Assembly: GCF_014884965.1 (NCBI RefSeq) | Contig: NZ_JABTBO010000003.1 | Coordinates: 52,497-116,496, forward strand | Source of the DNA: Spirabiliibacterium mucosae | Lineage (GTDB): Bacteria; Pseudomonadota; Gammaproteobacteria; Enterobacterales; Pasteurellaceae | Length of the DNA: 64,000 nt | Direction of reading: 5' to 3' | Shown: piece after piece, positions 42,562-53,694 of the stretch | Numbering within the stretch: position 1 is the first letter of the stretch | How the letters are laid out: every line of letters starts with the position of its first letter | Notes under the pieces: generated by a model | What the model saw: the letters and a program-made list of their open reading frames with translations, nothing else | Database searches by the model: none | Told to the model about the DNA's origin: nothing | Program-made: the position numbers and the translations under genes

Positions 42562-43002
42562 TTACCCTTTTTGCTGCAAATAATCAACGGCAAAGCGCAG
42601 CGCATAATGATAACCCCGCGCGCCCAAGCCACAAATCACGCCCACGGCTTTGTCGCTCAAATAGGAATGATGACGAAACGGCTCGCGCGCGTGCACGTTG
42701 GACAAATGCACCTCCACAAATGGGATCGCCACACTCAGCAGCGCATCGCGCAGTGCCACACTGGTGTGAGTGAAGGCCGCCGGATTGATAATGATGAAAT
42801 CCACCTGCTGAAAGCTTTGGTGAATTTTGTCAATCAACCCCACCTCACTGTTGCTTTGAAAACACTCCAACACCGCGCCTAAACGCTGCGCCTCTTGCGC
42901 CACATCTTGCTCGATTTGTGGCAGGGTCAAGCGCCCGTAGTGCTCAGGCTCACGTTTGCCCAGCATGTTCAAATTCGGGCCGTTGAGTAATAAAATCTTC
43001 AT
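42562..43002 (-). CDS. aroQ: Type II 3-dehydroquinate dehydratase
   Basis: Third step of the shikimate pathway. I choose the ATG at 43002, preceded by GAGGA, giving [20 protein letters not shown] and 146 residues; an upstream in-frame extension lacks conservation. Motifs: [12 protein letters not shown] after the active-site Tyr (EHYG), [17 protein letters not shown], and [18 protein letters not shown] with the catalytic His. The dodecameric type II fold is unrelated to AroD. Confidence 0.96.
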   Translation of the reverse strand: MKILLLNGPNLNMLGKREPEHYGRLTLPQIEQDVAQEAQRLGAVLECFQSNSEVGLIDKIHQSFQQVDFIIINPAAFTHTSVALRDALLSVAIPFVEVHLSNVHAREPFRHHSYLSDKAVGVICGLGARGYHYALRFAVDYLQQKG

Positions 43003-43097
43003 GCTTGTCCTCATTAAATTTATGCCATTATACGCAACTTTCGCCAAATAACCGCACTTTTCTCATCATTTTCAGCGATTTTGTGACAAACTCGACA

Positions 43098-44081
43098 TTA
43101 AATCGCCTGCACCACCGCACTTTGCAACCCCGCCAACGGCAAGTTTGAGCCAGGCCACGCGCGCACCAGCTGAGTGTGCATCAAATCCAGCGTATCAAGC
43201 CCTGGCGTGGTTTCAGGCGTGTATTGCGCGGCGATGCGCGCCAATTGAGTCAGCCCAAAGCTCGATTCAATCGAAGAGCTTATCACCGCCAGCATTCCCT
43301 GTGCGTGCGCCTGTTCAATCAACGCCACACAGCGATCCAGGCTACCGACCAACGTGGGTTTAATCACAATTGCGCGCACATTGTCAGACGCTGCCACCGC
43401 AAAGTGCGGTTCACGCACGCTTTCATCCCACGCCAAAGCAATGCCCGTTTCGCGCGCAAACTCAAGGCTCATCGCCGGCGTTTTGCACGGCTCTTCAATA
43501 AATTGAATGCGCGCACGGTGTTCAGGTTTAACATATTTCGCAAATTGGCGCGCCTTTTCCAGCGTCCACGCGCGGTTAGCATCAAGGCGCAGTTGCAAAT
43601 CAGGAATGGCTTCTAAAAACATATCGGCAATCAGCCCGTCGCGATTGGCCTCATACAGCCCGACTTTGATTTTGGCGACTTTCTCGCCTTCAATGTTGTC
43701 CAATTTGGCATACAGCTCATCAGGGTCGCCATAGCACAACGGCGCAAACGCCGTGTTCATCACCTCACCCAACTCCCCGCCAAGCTCCGCCATCGCGCAA
43801 CTCAGCCCAAACGCCACCGACGGATAAAGCCCCGTGAGCGGCGTTTTTTCACACGGGCAACGCAACGCCGACCAGCCTTCCAGCCACTCTCGCGCCTGCG
43901 CCAAAGCCTGCTCGAGCGTTTCCTCGCTGTATTCCGGCAGCGGTGCAATCTCGCCCCAGCCTTCATGCTCACCGCACTTCACCTGCACCAGCAAGCCGTC
44001 GCGCTGCTTCAAAAACCGATTACGCAACACCACCTGTGAGTCCATTGGGATGGTGTAGTGATAGAGTTGATACGATCGCAT
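43098..44081 (-). CDS. menC: o-Succinylbenzoate synthase
   Basis: Enolase-superfamily dehydratase of menaquinone synthesis. The ATG at 44081 has AAGGA upstream and gives [13 protein letters not shown] and 327 residues. Catalytic and metal residues: Lys in KIKVGLYE, Asp in LRLDANRAW, Glu in FIEEP, Asp in AWDES and Lys in IVIKPTLVG. Last gene of menFDHBC. Confidence 0.95.
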   Translation of the reverse strand: MRSYQLYHYTIPMDSQVVLRNRFLKQRDGLLVQVKCGEHEGWGEIAPLPEYSEETLEQALAQAREWLEGWSALRCPCEKTPLTGLYPSVAFGLSCAMAELGGELGEVMNTAFAPLCYGDPDELYAKLDNIEGEKVAKIKVGLYEANRDGLIADMFLEAIPDLQLRLDANRAWTLEKARQFAKYVKPEHRARIQFIEEPCKTPAMSLEFARETGIALAWDESVREPHFAVAASDNVRAIVIKPTLVGSLDRCVALIEQAHAQGMLAVISSSIESSFGLTQLARIAAQYTPETTPGLDTLDLMHTQLVRAWPGSNLPLAGLQSAVVQAI

Positions 44082-44147
44082 GGTTATCCTTATTGTTGTT
44101 AATGCCAAACACGGTTATGCCTAAAGTGCGGTCAACCGCACTTTTGC

Positions 44148-45005
44148 TTACGGGTTGCGTTTAAATTTGCTGAAGTCGGGTTCGCGTTTTTGGTTAAAGG
44201 CGTTGCGGCCTTCTTGGCCTTCTTCTGTCATGTAAAAGAGCATGGTGGCGTTGCCAGCCAGTTCTTGTAATCCAGCTTGGCCGTCGCAGTCGGCGTTGAG
44301 TGCGGCTTTCAAGCAGCGCAGGGCGATTGGGCTGTTTTGCAGCATTTCACGGCACCAGCGCACGGTTTCGCGCTCGAGTTCGGCATAAGGCACCACGGTG
44401 TTGACCAAGCCCATGTCGAGCGCTTCTTGAGCGTTGTATTGGCGGCATAAAAACCAGATTTCGCGCGCCTTTTTCTGCCCAACGATGCGCGCCATGTAGC
44501 TCGCGCCCCAGCCGCCGTCAAACGAGCCTACTTTTGGCCCAGTTTGCCCGAACACGGCGTTGTCAGCCGCGATAGTTAAATCACACATCATGTGCAGCAC
44601 ATGGCCGCCGCCGATGGCGAAGCCTGCCACCATCGCCACCACCGGTTTCGGGCAGGTGCGGATGTCGCGCTGAAAATCCAACACGTTGAGATGATGCACG
44701 CCGCTGTCGTCTTTATAGCCGCCGTAATCACCGCGCACTTTTTGGTCGCCGCCCGCACAGAAGGCTTTTTCGCCTTGGCCGGTGAGCACAATCACGCCGA
44801 TGTTTTCATCAAACCGCGCATCAGAGAAGGCATGAATCATCTCTTTGACAGTTTGCGGGCGAAAGGCGTTGCGCACTTGTGGGCGGTTGATGGTGATTTT
44901 CGCGATGCCGTCACGGGATTTGTGATACAAAATATCGCTATAATCGTTGCTGCAATCAAGCCACTCAACAGGGGCGTAGAGCATTTCTTCACTTGGGTAT
45001 AACAT
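44148..45005 (-). CDS. menB: 1,4-Dihydroxy-2-naphthoyl-CoA synthase
   Basis: Crotonase-fold enzyme closing the naphthoquinone ring from o-succinylbenzoyl-CoA. 285 residues, as in E. coli. Oxyanion-hole segments [17 protein letters not shown] and [16 protein letters not shown] are conserved, as is [12 protein letters not shown]. The MenE ligase that makes its substrate is not in this window. Confidence 0.97.
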   Translation of the reverse strand: MLYPSEEMLYAPVEWLDCSNDYSDILYHKSRDGIAKITINRPQVRNAFRPQTVKEMIHAFSDARFDENIGVIVLTGQGEKAFCAGGDQKVRGDYGGYKDDSGVHHLNVLDFQRDIRTCPKPVVAMVAGFAIGGGHVLHMMCDLTIAADNAVFGQTGPKVGSFDGGWGASYMARIVGQKKAREIWFLCRQYNAQEALDMGLVNTVVPYAELERETVRWCREMLQNSPIALRCLKAALNADCDGQAGLQELAGNATMLFYMTEEGQEGRNAFNQKREPDFSKFKRNP

Positions 45006-45014
45006 GATGCTTCC

Positions 45015-45752
45015 TTATAAAAATGGTTGAAAAAGTGCGGTCAAAACACGGGCGAAGGCTTTCGGGTTGTCGCGATGGGCATTGTGGCCAGCGTTGTCAA
45101 TGGTGTGCGTGATGAGCGCGTGCTCTTGCGCCAACTGGCAGAATTTTTGGTCATGCTCACCACAGAGGTAATGCACCGAAAAGGGGCTGTTTTTGACCGA
45201 ATCAATAAAACAAGGCTGCTTGGCTAAACTGGTGGCCAGCAGCATTTGGCTGACAGCCTCTGGCGCGTTGTCGGCGCGCTCTGCGATCAAGGCACTGCGT
45301 TGAGCTGCAGTGAGGTGGGCAAACACGTCTTGTTGATACCACGCGCTGAGGGTTTGCTCAATCGGGTGGTGAGCAAAGTGCTCTGCCCACAAGTTGTCAT
45401 GCTCCCAGCGCAGCTGGCGCGCCGTTGGGTCTTTCAGCCCAAGGTTGGCGCCTTCGAGCACCAATAAGTGCGGTTGGCGCCCTTTGGGCAAAAAGGCATA
45501 GCTGTAATAAAGCGCAATGCGCGCGCCGAGCGAGTAGCCAATCAAAATCAGCGGGCGTTTGCGGTAGGGTTCGAGCTCGCCATCAAGCCAGCAGGCCACG
45601 TCAAAAAAGCTCTCCACGCTCACGTCACGGTTTTCGCCGTGAAAAGGCAAATCCAAGCTTAACGTTTCCAGCTCAAGCTGCTCTTCAACGGCTTGCCAGT
45701 CGTGTTTGTCGCCTAACAGGCCGTGTAAAAATACTGCAATTGGCTTAGCCAC
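45015..45752 (-). CDS. menH: SHCHC synthase MenH
   Basis: Alpha/beta hydrolase that removes pyruvate from SEPHCHC in menaquinone synthesis. 245 residues. VFLHGLLGDKHDWQ forms the oxyanion region; the nucleophile serine is in IGYSLGARIAL; His is in AGHNAHRDNP. Overlaps the end of menD by eight bases and precedes menB by nine. Confidence 0.94.
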   Translation of the reverse strand: MAKPIAVFLHGLLGDKHDWQAVEEQLELETLSLDLPFHGENRDVSVESFFDVACWLDGELEPYRKRPLILIGYSLGARIALYYSYAFLPKGRQPHLLVLEGANLGLKDPTARQLRWEHDNLWAEHFAHHPIEQTLSAWYQQDVFAHLTAAQRSALIAERADNAPEAVSQMLLATSLAKQPCFIDSVKNSPFSVHYLCGEHDQKFCQLAQEHALITHTIDNAGHNAHRDNPKAFARVLTALFQPFL

Positions 45753-47448
45753 CGATCACCGCCTTAGCAATTTGTTCGAGTAAATTACGATAAATGTCAC
45801 TGCCCTCACTCGGGGCGGATTTAATTTCAATTAATGTGGTTTCTTTGCGGGCGTAGGCTTGCTTGAGCACGGTGTTGAGATCCGCCCAGGTGTATGGCCG
45901 CTGGTAATTCAAACCAAACATCGCCGCCGCTTGGGCAAACTCCAAGCCGTGCGGCAGACGATAAAATGGCTCTTTCACACTTTGCTCCACGCCAAGCAGG
46001 TTGAAAATCGACCCGCCGTTGTTGTTGATCACAAACAAAATGGTCGGCTGCGGCACTTGGCGCAGCAAGGCCAGCGAGTTGAGATCATAAAGCGCACTGA
46101 CATCACCGAGCATCGCCACCAGCGGCTGATTTTTGGCACGCCCAATGCCGGCAGCCGTGGCAATCAAGCCATCAATGCCGCTGGCGCCACGGTTGGTAAA
46201 CACGGGGTAATCCTCGGGCAAAAAGCCCAACGCGTCCACCAAGCGCACAAACAAACTGTTGCCCAAAAAGAGCGCGCCGTTGCGGGGCAAAATGCGCTCA
46301 ACATAGTGCGCTAGGGCCGCCTCATTAAGCTTGCCGCCGACTTGTTGGCTGATGAACTCACGGCAAAATTTTGACAACGCCAACGGCTCAAGCAGCCACT
46401 CACGCTGGCGCAACGGCGGGTGCGCACGCAGCCAGTGATGCACAGGCGCAACAAAGCGCGTGGCGCGGTGATGGTGCGGGTCAAGCGCTGCGTCACTGGC
46501 ATCCACTTGCCAAAACTCGCCTTGAAATTCGGATAAAAACTGCTGCACCCGTTTGCTGATGATCTGCCGGCCGAATTGAATCACAATATCAGCCTGCAAT
46601 AACTTTTCGCGCACGGCGTCATTGGCCAGCCAAATATCAGCGTGCGGCAGCGGCGCGGAAATGCCCGATTGAATATCGCTTATCATCACCCAGCCAAGCG
46701 TTTGCGCCCATTGCGCCAAGCCCATGCGCTCGCGCGCGTTAAGCTTGCCGGCCACAATTACGCCGCGTTTGGTGCGCCACTCATCCCAGTGCTCGTGCAC
46801 CAACACCTCACTTTGCCCGTGGGGATACATGCGCCAATGCTGGCTGCTTTTAAGCCAGGGCTGAATAGGCTCAAGCCACGGATGGGCGCTGACCGCACTT
46901 TCATCAGCGCCATAAAGCGGCTCGGCAAAAGGCACGTTGATGTGCACCACGCCGCCGCGTTGTTGTTGGTATAACGCATCACTGAGCACGCTCAACAGCC
47001 ACTGGGCGCTGAGCGCTTGGCTTGGGCGCGGCAAATTCAGCGCCGCGACGGGATACTGGGCAAAAATGCCTTGCTGGTCAATCGCTTGGTTGGCGCCGCA
47101 GTGCAATAATTCCACGGGGCGGTCGGCTGAGAGCACAATTAACTTTGCACCTGTCAGGCTGGCTTCAATCACGGCGGGGTAAAGGTTGGCCACCGCGGTG
47201 CCCGAGGTGGTGATGACCGCCACGCTTTGGTTATTCGCCTGTGCCAAGCCAAGGGCTAAAAAGCCCAAGCCGCGCTCGTCAAAATGGGTGTGAACGCGAA
47301 CACGTTGCTCACGCTCAAGGCGCGCGGCTTCCAGCGTTAAGGGGGTTGAGCGCGAGCCCGGTGCGATGCAGATGTGCTGCACCCCTTGGCGGGCCAGTGC
47401 GGTTAAAATAACGCGCGCCCAAACACGATTAAACAGTGCAACCGACAT
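45745..47448 (-). CDS. menD: SEPHCHC synthase MenD
   Basis: Thiamin-diphosphate enzyme condensing 2-oxoglutarate with isochorismate, the committed step to menaquinone. 567 residues. N-terminal domain HICIAPGSRSTPLTLEAARL and AVITTSGTAVANLYPAVIEA; cofactor-binding domain GDVSALYDLNSLALL with FVINNNGGSIFNLL. Starts two bases after the menF stop. Confidence 0.97.
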   Translation of the reverse strand: MSVALFNRVWARVILTALARQGVQHICIAPGSRSTPLTLEAARLEREQRVRVHTHFDERGLGFLALGLAQANNQSVAVITTSGTAVANLYPAVIEASLTGAKLIVLSADRPVELLHCGANQAIDQQGIFAQYPVAALNLPRPSQALSAQWLLSVLSDALYQQQRGGVVHINVPFAEPLYGADESAVSAHPWLEPIQPWLKSSQHWRMYPHGQSEVLVHEHWDEWRTKRGVIVAGKLNARERMGLAQWAQTLGWVMISDIQSGISAPLPHADIWLANDAVREKLLQADIVIQFGRQIISKRVQQFLSEFQGEFWQVDASDAALDPHHHRATRFVAPVHHWLRAHPPLRQREWLLEPLALSKFCREFISQQVGGKLNEAALAHYVERILPRNGALFLGNSLFVRLVDALGFLPEDYPVFTNRGASGIDGLIATAAGIGRAKNQPLVAMLGDVSALYDLNSLALLRQVPQPTILFVINNNGGSIFNLLGVEQSVKEPFYRLPHGLEFAQAAAMFGLNYQRPYTWADLNTVLKQAYARKETTLIEIKSAPSEGSDIYRNLLEQIAKAVIGG

Positions 47449-47450
47449 GA

Positions 47451-48755
47451 TTATCTCCCGTTATAATGCAAAACAGACAAAATCCCTGCCATTTTGCGTT
47501 CAATTTCTTGCCATTCTAACAAGGGATCGGAACCTGTCACAATCCCTGCGCCAGCATAAAGGTGGATTTGCGAGCCTGATCGACGTGCGCTGCGAATCGC
47601 CACGCAAAACTCGCTGCTTTCACGGCTCATCAGCCCAAAGGTGCCGGCATACCAGCCGCGGGCAATGTTGTGTTGCGCTAAAAATACCATCGCGGGCGCT
47701 TTCGGCAGCCCGCCGACTGCAGCACTGGGGTGAATGGCCTGGGTACATTGGCTGTCGCCGACCGCACTTTTTAATTTGGCGGCAATTGGGCGGGCGAGGT
47801 GCTGCACATAGCCCAGCCTGCGCCCCTCTAATTCGCCAACGTGGATGGCCTCAGCCAGTGGTGTGAGTTTTTGCACAATGTCGTCAACCACAAGATGGTT
47901 TTCATGGCTGTTTTTGCTATCTTGCATCAGCCACGCCAAGGCGCGTTGGTCGGCCTGCTCGCTCTCACCGCACTTGACGGTGCCAGCGAGTGCTTCGGTG
48001 TCAAGCCGCTCGCCATGGCGGCGATAAAAGCGCTCTGGGCTGATGCCAAAAAAGGCCTCATCGGCACGTTCTGCCCACAAAAAAGCATAACACGCGCGCT
48101 GCTCGGCGCTGGCGTGGGCGATGAAATCGACCACATTCAAGTCATTTTTCAGCGTATAACACTTCGCTTGCGCGGGTACTACTTTGGCAAACTCGCCTTT
48201 GGCAATGCGTGACAGCGCCAAGCGCACCAGCTCGCACCACTGCGCTTGGTCATAGGCCTGCGAGGTAAAGGCCAGCTCTGTGGCCACGGGTGCAATCGCT
48301 TCAGGCGAATTTAACCCCGCCAGCCACTGGCTGACCGCACTTTTACTTTCGCCCGCGCAATAGCACAATGTAGCGCTCACGGCGGAATCGGTGCAATGCA
48401 ACAACAGCCGTGGCAGCAAAAATTGCCCTTGGCCGTCAAAGGTCACACCGCCGATCACTTGCAATGGCGCGTGTTTTGTAACAAACGCTTGCGCGTCGGC
48501 GACGCTGTCAAAGCGCGCCACCTGCCCCAGCGCCAGGGTCAACCCATGGCGCTCACGCGGCTGCCAAACACACTGCGGGTAGTGCCGCTGGCCTTTGAGC
48601 CACGCCAAAGCGCTAGCATCGTGTTGGCCCAGTGGCTGGGTGTGGCTCAGGGCGTAATACGCTTGTTGATTATTGTCTTCGGCACTGAGCAAAGCGGTGT
48701 GGAGCGCGTGTTGTAATGATGCCCAACAATTCGGCACAAAAAACTCCAAACTCAT
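47451..48755 (-). CDS. menF: Menaquinone-specific isochorismate synthase
   Basis: Converts chorismate to isochorismate. I choose the ATG at 48755 (MSLEFFVPNCW), giving 434 residues (E. coli 431); an upstream TTG adds an unconserved stretch and neither has a strong ribosome site. The chorismate-binding C-terminal half has FFGISPERFYRR, EALAGTVKCGE, SHENHLVVDD, HPSAAVGGLPK and YAGAGIVTGSDP. First gene of menFDHBC; divergent from alaA. Confidence 0.95.
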   Translation of the reverse strand: MSLEFFVPNCWASLQHALHTALLSAEDNNQQAYYALSHTQPLGQHDASALAWLKGQRHYPQCVWQPRERHGLTLALGQVARFDSVADAQAFVTKHAPLQVIGGVTFDGQGQFLLPRLLLHCTDSAVSATLCYCAGESKSAVSQWLAGLNSPEAIAPVATELAFTSQAYDQAQWCELVRLALSRIAKGEFAKVVPAQAKCYTLKNDLNVVDFIAHASAEQRACYAFLWAERADEAFFGISPERFYRRHGERLDTEALAGTVKCGESEQADQRALAWLMQDSKNSHENHLVVDDIVQKLTPLAEAIHVGELEGRRLGYVQHLARPIAAKLKSAVGDSQCTQAIHPSAAVGGLPKAPAMVFLAQHNIARGWYAGTFGLMSRESSEFCVAIRSARRSGSQIHLYAGAGIVTGSDPLLEWQEIERKMAGILSVLHYNGR

Positions 48756-48872
48756 TAATAAAACTAAAGGAGGAATTTTACCGCACTTTTGCAAAAATTG
48801 CGGATAAAATCTTTAATTTTTTGCGCCAAAAGCGTAAAGTAAAGGCAATGATCGCTTCGTTTAAGGACAATT

Positions 48873-50087
48873 ATGAACACCTTCCCCAAATCCGATAAAC
48901 TTGAACACGTCTGTTACGACATCCGCGGTGTGGTGCACAAAGAGGCGCTGCGCCTAGAAGAAGAAGGGCACAAAATCCTCAAACTCAACATTGGCAACCC
49001 TGCCCCGTTTGGCTTTGAAGCGCCTGATGAAATTTTAGTCGACGTGATGCGAAACCTCCCTACCGCGCAAGGCTATTGCGACTCCAAGGGGCTCTATTCC
49101 GCGCGCAAAGCGGTGGTGCAATATTACCAATCCAAAGGGCTGCGCAGCCCGTCGGTGAATGACGTGTATATCGGCAACGGTGTCTCTGAGCTGATTGTGA
49201 TGTCAATGCAAGCGCTGCTCAACGACGGCGACGAAGTGCTCGTGCCAATGCCAGATTATCCGCTGTGGACGGCGGCAGTCACTTTATCAGGTGGCAAAGC
49301 GGTACACTATATGTGTGATGAAAGCGCCGATTGGTTCCCAGATATTGATGATATTAAAAGCAAAATCAGCGATCGCACCAAAGGGATTGTGATCATCAAC
49401 CCAAACAACCCAACTGGCGCGGTATACAGCCGAGAATTGCTGCTGCAAATCGCCGAAGTGGCGCGGCAAAATAAATTGATCATCTTTGCCGATGAAATTT
49501 ATGACAAAATTCTCTACGACGGCGCGGTGCATCATCACATTGCTGAGCTCGCCCCTGATTTATTGACCGTCACCTTCAGTGGCCTTTCCAAAGCTTATCG
49601 TGTGGCTGGTTTCCGACAAGGCTGGATGTTGCTGCACGGGCCAAAACACGCCGCCGCCGGCTACATTGAAGGCTTGGATATGCTCGCCTCAATGCGTTTG
49701 TGCGCCAATGTGCCGATGCAACACGCCATCCAAACCGCACTGGGCGGCTACCAAAGCATTAACGAGTACATTCTCCCGGGCGGGCGGCTTTTGGAGCAGC
49801 GCAACAAAGCCTATGAGATGCTCAACAGCATCCCTGGCATCAGCTGCGTCAAGCCAATGGGCGCGATGTATATGTTCCCGAAAATCGACACCAATATGTA
49901 CAACATCTATGACGATGAAAAATTTGTACTCGATCTCCTCATGCAAGAAAAAGTCCTGCTCGTCCACGGCCGCGGCTTCAACTGGCACCAGCCTGACCAC
50001 TTCCGCGTGGTCACACTCCCGCACGTGCAGCAGCTTGAAACCGCACTGAAGCAATTAGAAAAATTCTTAAGCAGCTACCGTCAATAA
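48873..50087 (+). CDS. alaA: Glutamate-pyruvate aminotransferase AlaA
   Basis: PLP-dependent class I aminotransferase making alanine from pyruvate and glutamate. 404 residues. GNPAPFGFEAPDEI, VIINPNNPTGAVYS and FADEIYDKILYDG are class I signatures. The PLP lysine lies in SGLSKAYRVAGFRQGW. The ATG at 48873 follows AAGGAC. Strong terminator at 50091-50117. Confidence 0.95.
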   Translation: MNTFPKSDKLEHVCYDIRGVVHKEALRLEEEGHKILKLNIGNPAPFGFEAPDEILVDVMRNLPTAQGYCDSKGLYSARKAVVQYYQSKGLRSPSVNDVYIGNGVSELIVMSMQALLNDGDEVLVPMPDYPLWTAAVTLSGGKAVHYMCDESADWFPDIDDIKSKISDRTKGIVIINPNNPTGAVYSRELLLQIAEVARQNKLIIFADEIYDKILYDGAVHHHIAELAPDLLTVTFSGLSKAYRVAGFRQGWMLLHGPKHAAAGYIEGLDMLASMRLCANVPMQHAIQTALGGYQSINEYILPGGRLLEQRNKAYEMLNSIPGISCVKPMGAMYMFPKIDTNMYNIYDDEKFVLDLLMQEKVLLVHGRGFNWHQPDHFRVVTLPHVQQLETALKQLEKFLSSYRQ

Positions 50088-50090
50088 CAC

Positions 50091-50117
50091 AAAACCCCAC
50101 CGCTCGGTGGGGTTTTT
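50091..50117 (+). terminator. Terminator of alaA
   Basis: AAAACCCCACC (50091-50101) and GGTGGGGTTTT form an 11-bp stem with a GCTC loop, then Ts. The A-rich left flank could also stop lptD transcripts from the other side. Confidence 0.85.
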
Positions 50118-50151
50118 AAGCTCAACGCAAAATGCGCTGACCGCACTTTGA

Positions 50152-52510
50152 TTACAAACTAAACGGTTTGACGTAAGGCAGCATGCCTTTGCTGAGCATT
50201 TTGCGCAGGTCGCTGTTGTAGTTTGTGCCAAGCCCTTGGATCTGGAAGTTGATGCCAAAGGCGTTGTCGTAAAACACCTCTTTGTCGCTGTTGCGGGTGG
50301 TGTGCGTGCTGGAGGTGAGATAACGCCGTGCGCTGAAAGTCACGTTCCAACAGCAGGTGTTGTATTGAATGCCGGCGTATTGCTCCACGGGTTTGCCCAG
50401 CGCTACGTCGTGGTAATAACGCCCGACCACCGCCCAGTTGTCGCTGACATCCCATGCGAAGGTGGCGCCCACTTGCTTGATGTCTTGATTATAGCGGTTG
50501 ATGCCGTTGAGCAAGTTTTGGTCAATGTAGTTTTTCGAGGCGTAGCGGTAGCTCAGCTGCACCAAATTGTTGCCCGATGGATTGTATTCCAACGCCATGT
50601 TCGCCAGCGAGGTTTCGCTCAAGGTGGTGTCATACTGATAGCTGCCGCGCCAATCCCAATGCGGGTTGATTTTCCAGTTGGATTCCAGCGCCCAAGAAGA
50701 GGACGAATGCCCACTGGTGCTGTTGACCGCACTTTCATCCACTTTGGAGTCCCGCAAGTAATAAATTTGCCCTAATGATAGGTTAAACCGCTCTTGCGCT
50801 TGCTTGTCGAACAACCGCGTGGTGCCCCCCGAGGGTGACTTGATTGGCAGAGGCTATGCGGTCAAGCCCGCTGTAGCGGCGATCGCGGAACATTGAGAAG
50901 TAATCTTGCTGCAGCAAGGCGCTGTCGTAGCCAAGCCCCAAGAAGCTGGAGTTGAGCCCTTTGGCACCAATGTTGCTTTGGTTTTTATACGGGCGGTAGA
51001 GGTACTGCACGCGCGGCTCGATGGTTTGTGAATAATCTTTAAACAGCGTTTTATTGGTTAACAATACGGTCTCAAGGTCCGCTTTAAATTGCGGCAGCAC
51101 GCGGGTGACCGCACTTTGCACTTCAAAGGCGTTAGCGCCCTTGCCTTGTTTTTGCGCATAATGGGTCGCGTAAACCTTGCCTTGCAAATTAAGGCTGGCG
51201 TATTGATTGCTCAGCGGCAAATTCAGCTCCGGCTCCAGGTGGAAGCGCCAGGCGCTTGGCATGCGTTTTGAATCGTTGTCAAAATGCACCGCTTGAGCAA
51301 AGAGCGCGTAGTTCACGCCCCACGGGTTTAGGTCATCGGAATAGTAGTGAAAATCCACCTGCGGCAGCGCGCGATACGGCCCGATTTGAGCAATATCAAA
51401 CACTTGGAATTGGCGGCCAGAAATGGTGAGATTATAATTCGGCTGATAATAGCTGAGCTTAAATTGCTGCGTGGCGTAACCGTCGGTGCTGCTGCCGTAT
51501 TGCGAGGTGAAATCACTGAAATAGCGTTTATCACTCACGCGAGTGAAATCCACAGCCAAGCGCCAGTCATAAGGCAATTGCGCGCTGTGTTGCCAGTAGA
51601 ACAAGTGGCGGGATTTGTTCTCACCGATGTAGTCTTTCAAGCGGTCTTTAGCGAGGTATTCGCCCGCGATTTTGCCCAGCCCTAAGGTGGTTAAATAACG
51701 AAATTCGCCCAGCAGTTGCAGCCCACGCTTGCTCATGTATTTTGGCGTGATGGTGGCGTCATAATTCGGCGCAATATTCCAATAAATCGGCTGCCCCCAG
51801 CTCAAACCATCACGGCTTGAAGAGCCAAAATCCGGCATCAACAAACCGCTGCGGCGGCGATCACCCAGCGGGAACTGCCAATACGGCGTGTACAACACTG
51901 GCACGCCCAGAATGCGAAAGCGCGCCCCCCACATCTCCGCCACTTCTTCTTGCAAATCTTGGCGGATTTCATTGGCTTCAATCGACCAGGCGTTGTCATC
52001 AGGCAAGCAAGAAGTAAAGGTGGCGTTGCGTAAAGTGCGGTAGCGCCCTTGCATTTCAGCCTGTTCCGCGCTGCCGCGGCCTTGGCGGTCAACAAATTGA
52101 TAGTCAAGGTTGCGAATGTCACTGTCTTTACTGTTGAGATCGATTTTCGCATCGCGGCCTTTGAGGGCAATCATGTCATCTTGATAGCGCAGCGCGCCGT
52201 TAACAAAAGCGTAGCGCTGGGCTTTGTCGCCACGTTTTTCGGTGGTGATTTGCGCGTGTTCAGAATGCAAAGTGCGGTTGCCTTGCTGAATTTGCACATC
52301 GCCGCTGTAGGTGGCTTGCGTGGCGTTTTTCATCTCGCCGCGGTCGGCTTCAATATAAACAGGCATGTCGTTAACATTGCCAGTGACTTTTTCGCCTTCA
52401 AAGTGCGGTACGCCCAACAGGCACTGCTGCTTGAGGTCGGCGGCGGCGTGGTTGGCATAAAGTGCGGTGCACACCAGCACCGTTAAAAGGGTAATATGAT
52501 TGCGCTTCAT
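50152..52510 (-). CDS. lptD: LPS assembly outer-membrane protein LptD (frameshifted)
   Basis: Outer-membrane barrel that, with LptE, inserts lipopolysaccharide into the outer leaflet. I start at the ATG at 52510 (MKRNHITLLTVLVCTALYA), which opens a signal peptide. The N-terminal periplasmic OstA domain is about 45-180. Cysteines for the inter-domain disulphides appear in LKQQCLLG, TSCLPDD and the NTCCWN pair. The frame breaks at a six-C run (50825-50830). Removing one gives NQVTLGGTTRLFDKQAQERF and 785 residues (E. coli 784). Because LptD is normally essential, sequence error is likely. Confidence 0.93.
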
Positions 52511-52687
52511 TGCATTACCATCGGTTGAAATAGACTTAGCGTGATTGTACAAGAATTTGGCGCGCAACGCATATTTTTCTTAAAGTGCGGTTGAAATGAA
52601 ACTTTTACCTATCAGACAAATTATTGGCACATTTGCGTTCGAGAGGTTAGAATGGTGGGAAGTTTTTACTGAAAAGAAGGAATCATT

Positions 52688-53638
52688 ATGTCACAATTAC
52701 AAGCCCTACGCGAAATGACCGTAGTTGTTGCCGACACCGGCGACATTGACGCCATCAAAACCTATCAACCACAAGATGCTACCACCAACCCATCATTGAT
52801 TTTGAGCGCCTCATCACTGCCGCAATATGCGCAGCTGATCGACGAAGCGGTGGAGTACGCCAAAGCCCAAAGCCAAGACAAAGCGCAACAACTCATTGAT
52901 GCGGAAGATAAATTGGCTGTCAATATCGGCTTAGAGATTTTGAAAATCGTCCCAGGGCGCATCTCAACGGAAGTGGACGCGCGCCTTTCCTACGACACTG
53001 ACGCCACAGTGGAAAAAGCCCGCCGCTTGATCAAACTCTACAACGACGCTGGCATTCAAAATGACCGCATTTTGATCAAAATCGCCTCGACTTGGCAAGG
53101 CATCCGCGCGGCGGAAATTTTGGAAAAAGAAGGCATCAACTGTAACCTCACCTTATTGTTCTCGCAAGCGCAAGCACGTGCCTGTGCTGAAGCGGGTGTT
53201 TACCTCATCTCCCCGTTCGTTGGCCGCATTCTAGACTGGCACAAAGCTAACGGCGAGAAAAAAGAATTTGCACCAGCTGAAGACCCAGGCGTGATTTCGG
53301 TGACCGATATTTACAACTACTACAAAAAACACGGCTATGAAACTGTCGTGATGGGCGCAAGCTTCCGCAACGTGGGTGAAATCACCGAACTGGCCGGCTG
53401 CGACCGCTTAACCATCGCACCAGCGCTGCTCAAAGAACTGCAAGACAGCGACGCCAAACTCGAGCGCAAATTAGAATACAAAGGTGAAATTGCCCCTCGC
53501 CCAGAAAAAATGACCGAAGCGCAATTCTACTGGGAGCACAACCTCGACCCAATGGCGGTTGAAAAATTGGCCGAAGGCATCCGCAAATTTGCCGCTGACC
53601 AAGAAAAACTCGAAGCCATGCTCGAGAAAAAACTCTAA
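52688..53638 (+). CDS. talB: Transaldolase
   Basis: Pentose-phosphate enzyme moving a dihydroxyacetone unit between sugar phosphates. 316 residues. The Schiff-base lysine is Lys131 in [13 protein letters not shown]; Asp16 is in [10 protein letters not shown] and the phosphate site in [20 protein letters not shown] is the N-terminal signature. AAGGAA precedes the ATG. Divergent from lptD. Confidence 0.97.
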   Translation: MSQLQALREMTVVVADTGDIDAIKTYQPQDATTNPSLILSASSLPQYAQLIDEAVEYAKAQSQDKAQQLIDAEDKLAVNIGLEILKIVPGRISTEVDARLSYDTDATVEKARRLIKLYNDAGIQNDRILIKIASTWQGIRAAEILEKEGINCNLTLLFSQAQARACAEAGVYLISPFVGRILDWHKANGEKKEFAPAEDPGVISVTDIYNYYKKHGYETVVMGASFRNVGEITELAGCDRLTIAPALLKELQDSDAKLERKLEYKGEIAPRPEKMTEAQFYWEHNLDPMAVEKLAEGIRKFAADQEKLEAMLEKKL

Positions 53639-53660
53639 GGGCACTTTGTGTTTTAAAAAC

Positions 53661-53686
53661 AAACCCCACCAGCCGGTGGGGTTTTT
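53661..53686 (+). terminator. Terminator of talB
   Basis: AAACCCCACC (53661-53670) and GGTGGGGTTT (53675-53684) with an AGCC loop and trailing Ts. Confidence 0.85.
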
Positions 53687-53694
53687 GTTGGCGT

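Noticed and set aside
48716..48898. Plus-strand open frame of 60 codons before alaA, with an AAAGGAGG nearby
   Set aside because: The AAAGGAGG lies inside the open frame, not before a start codon; the frame overlaps menF and alaA starts and resembles nothing.
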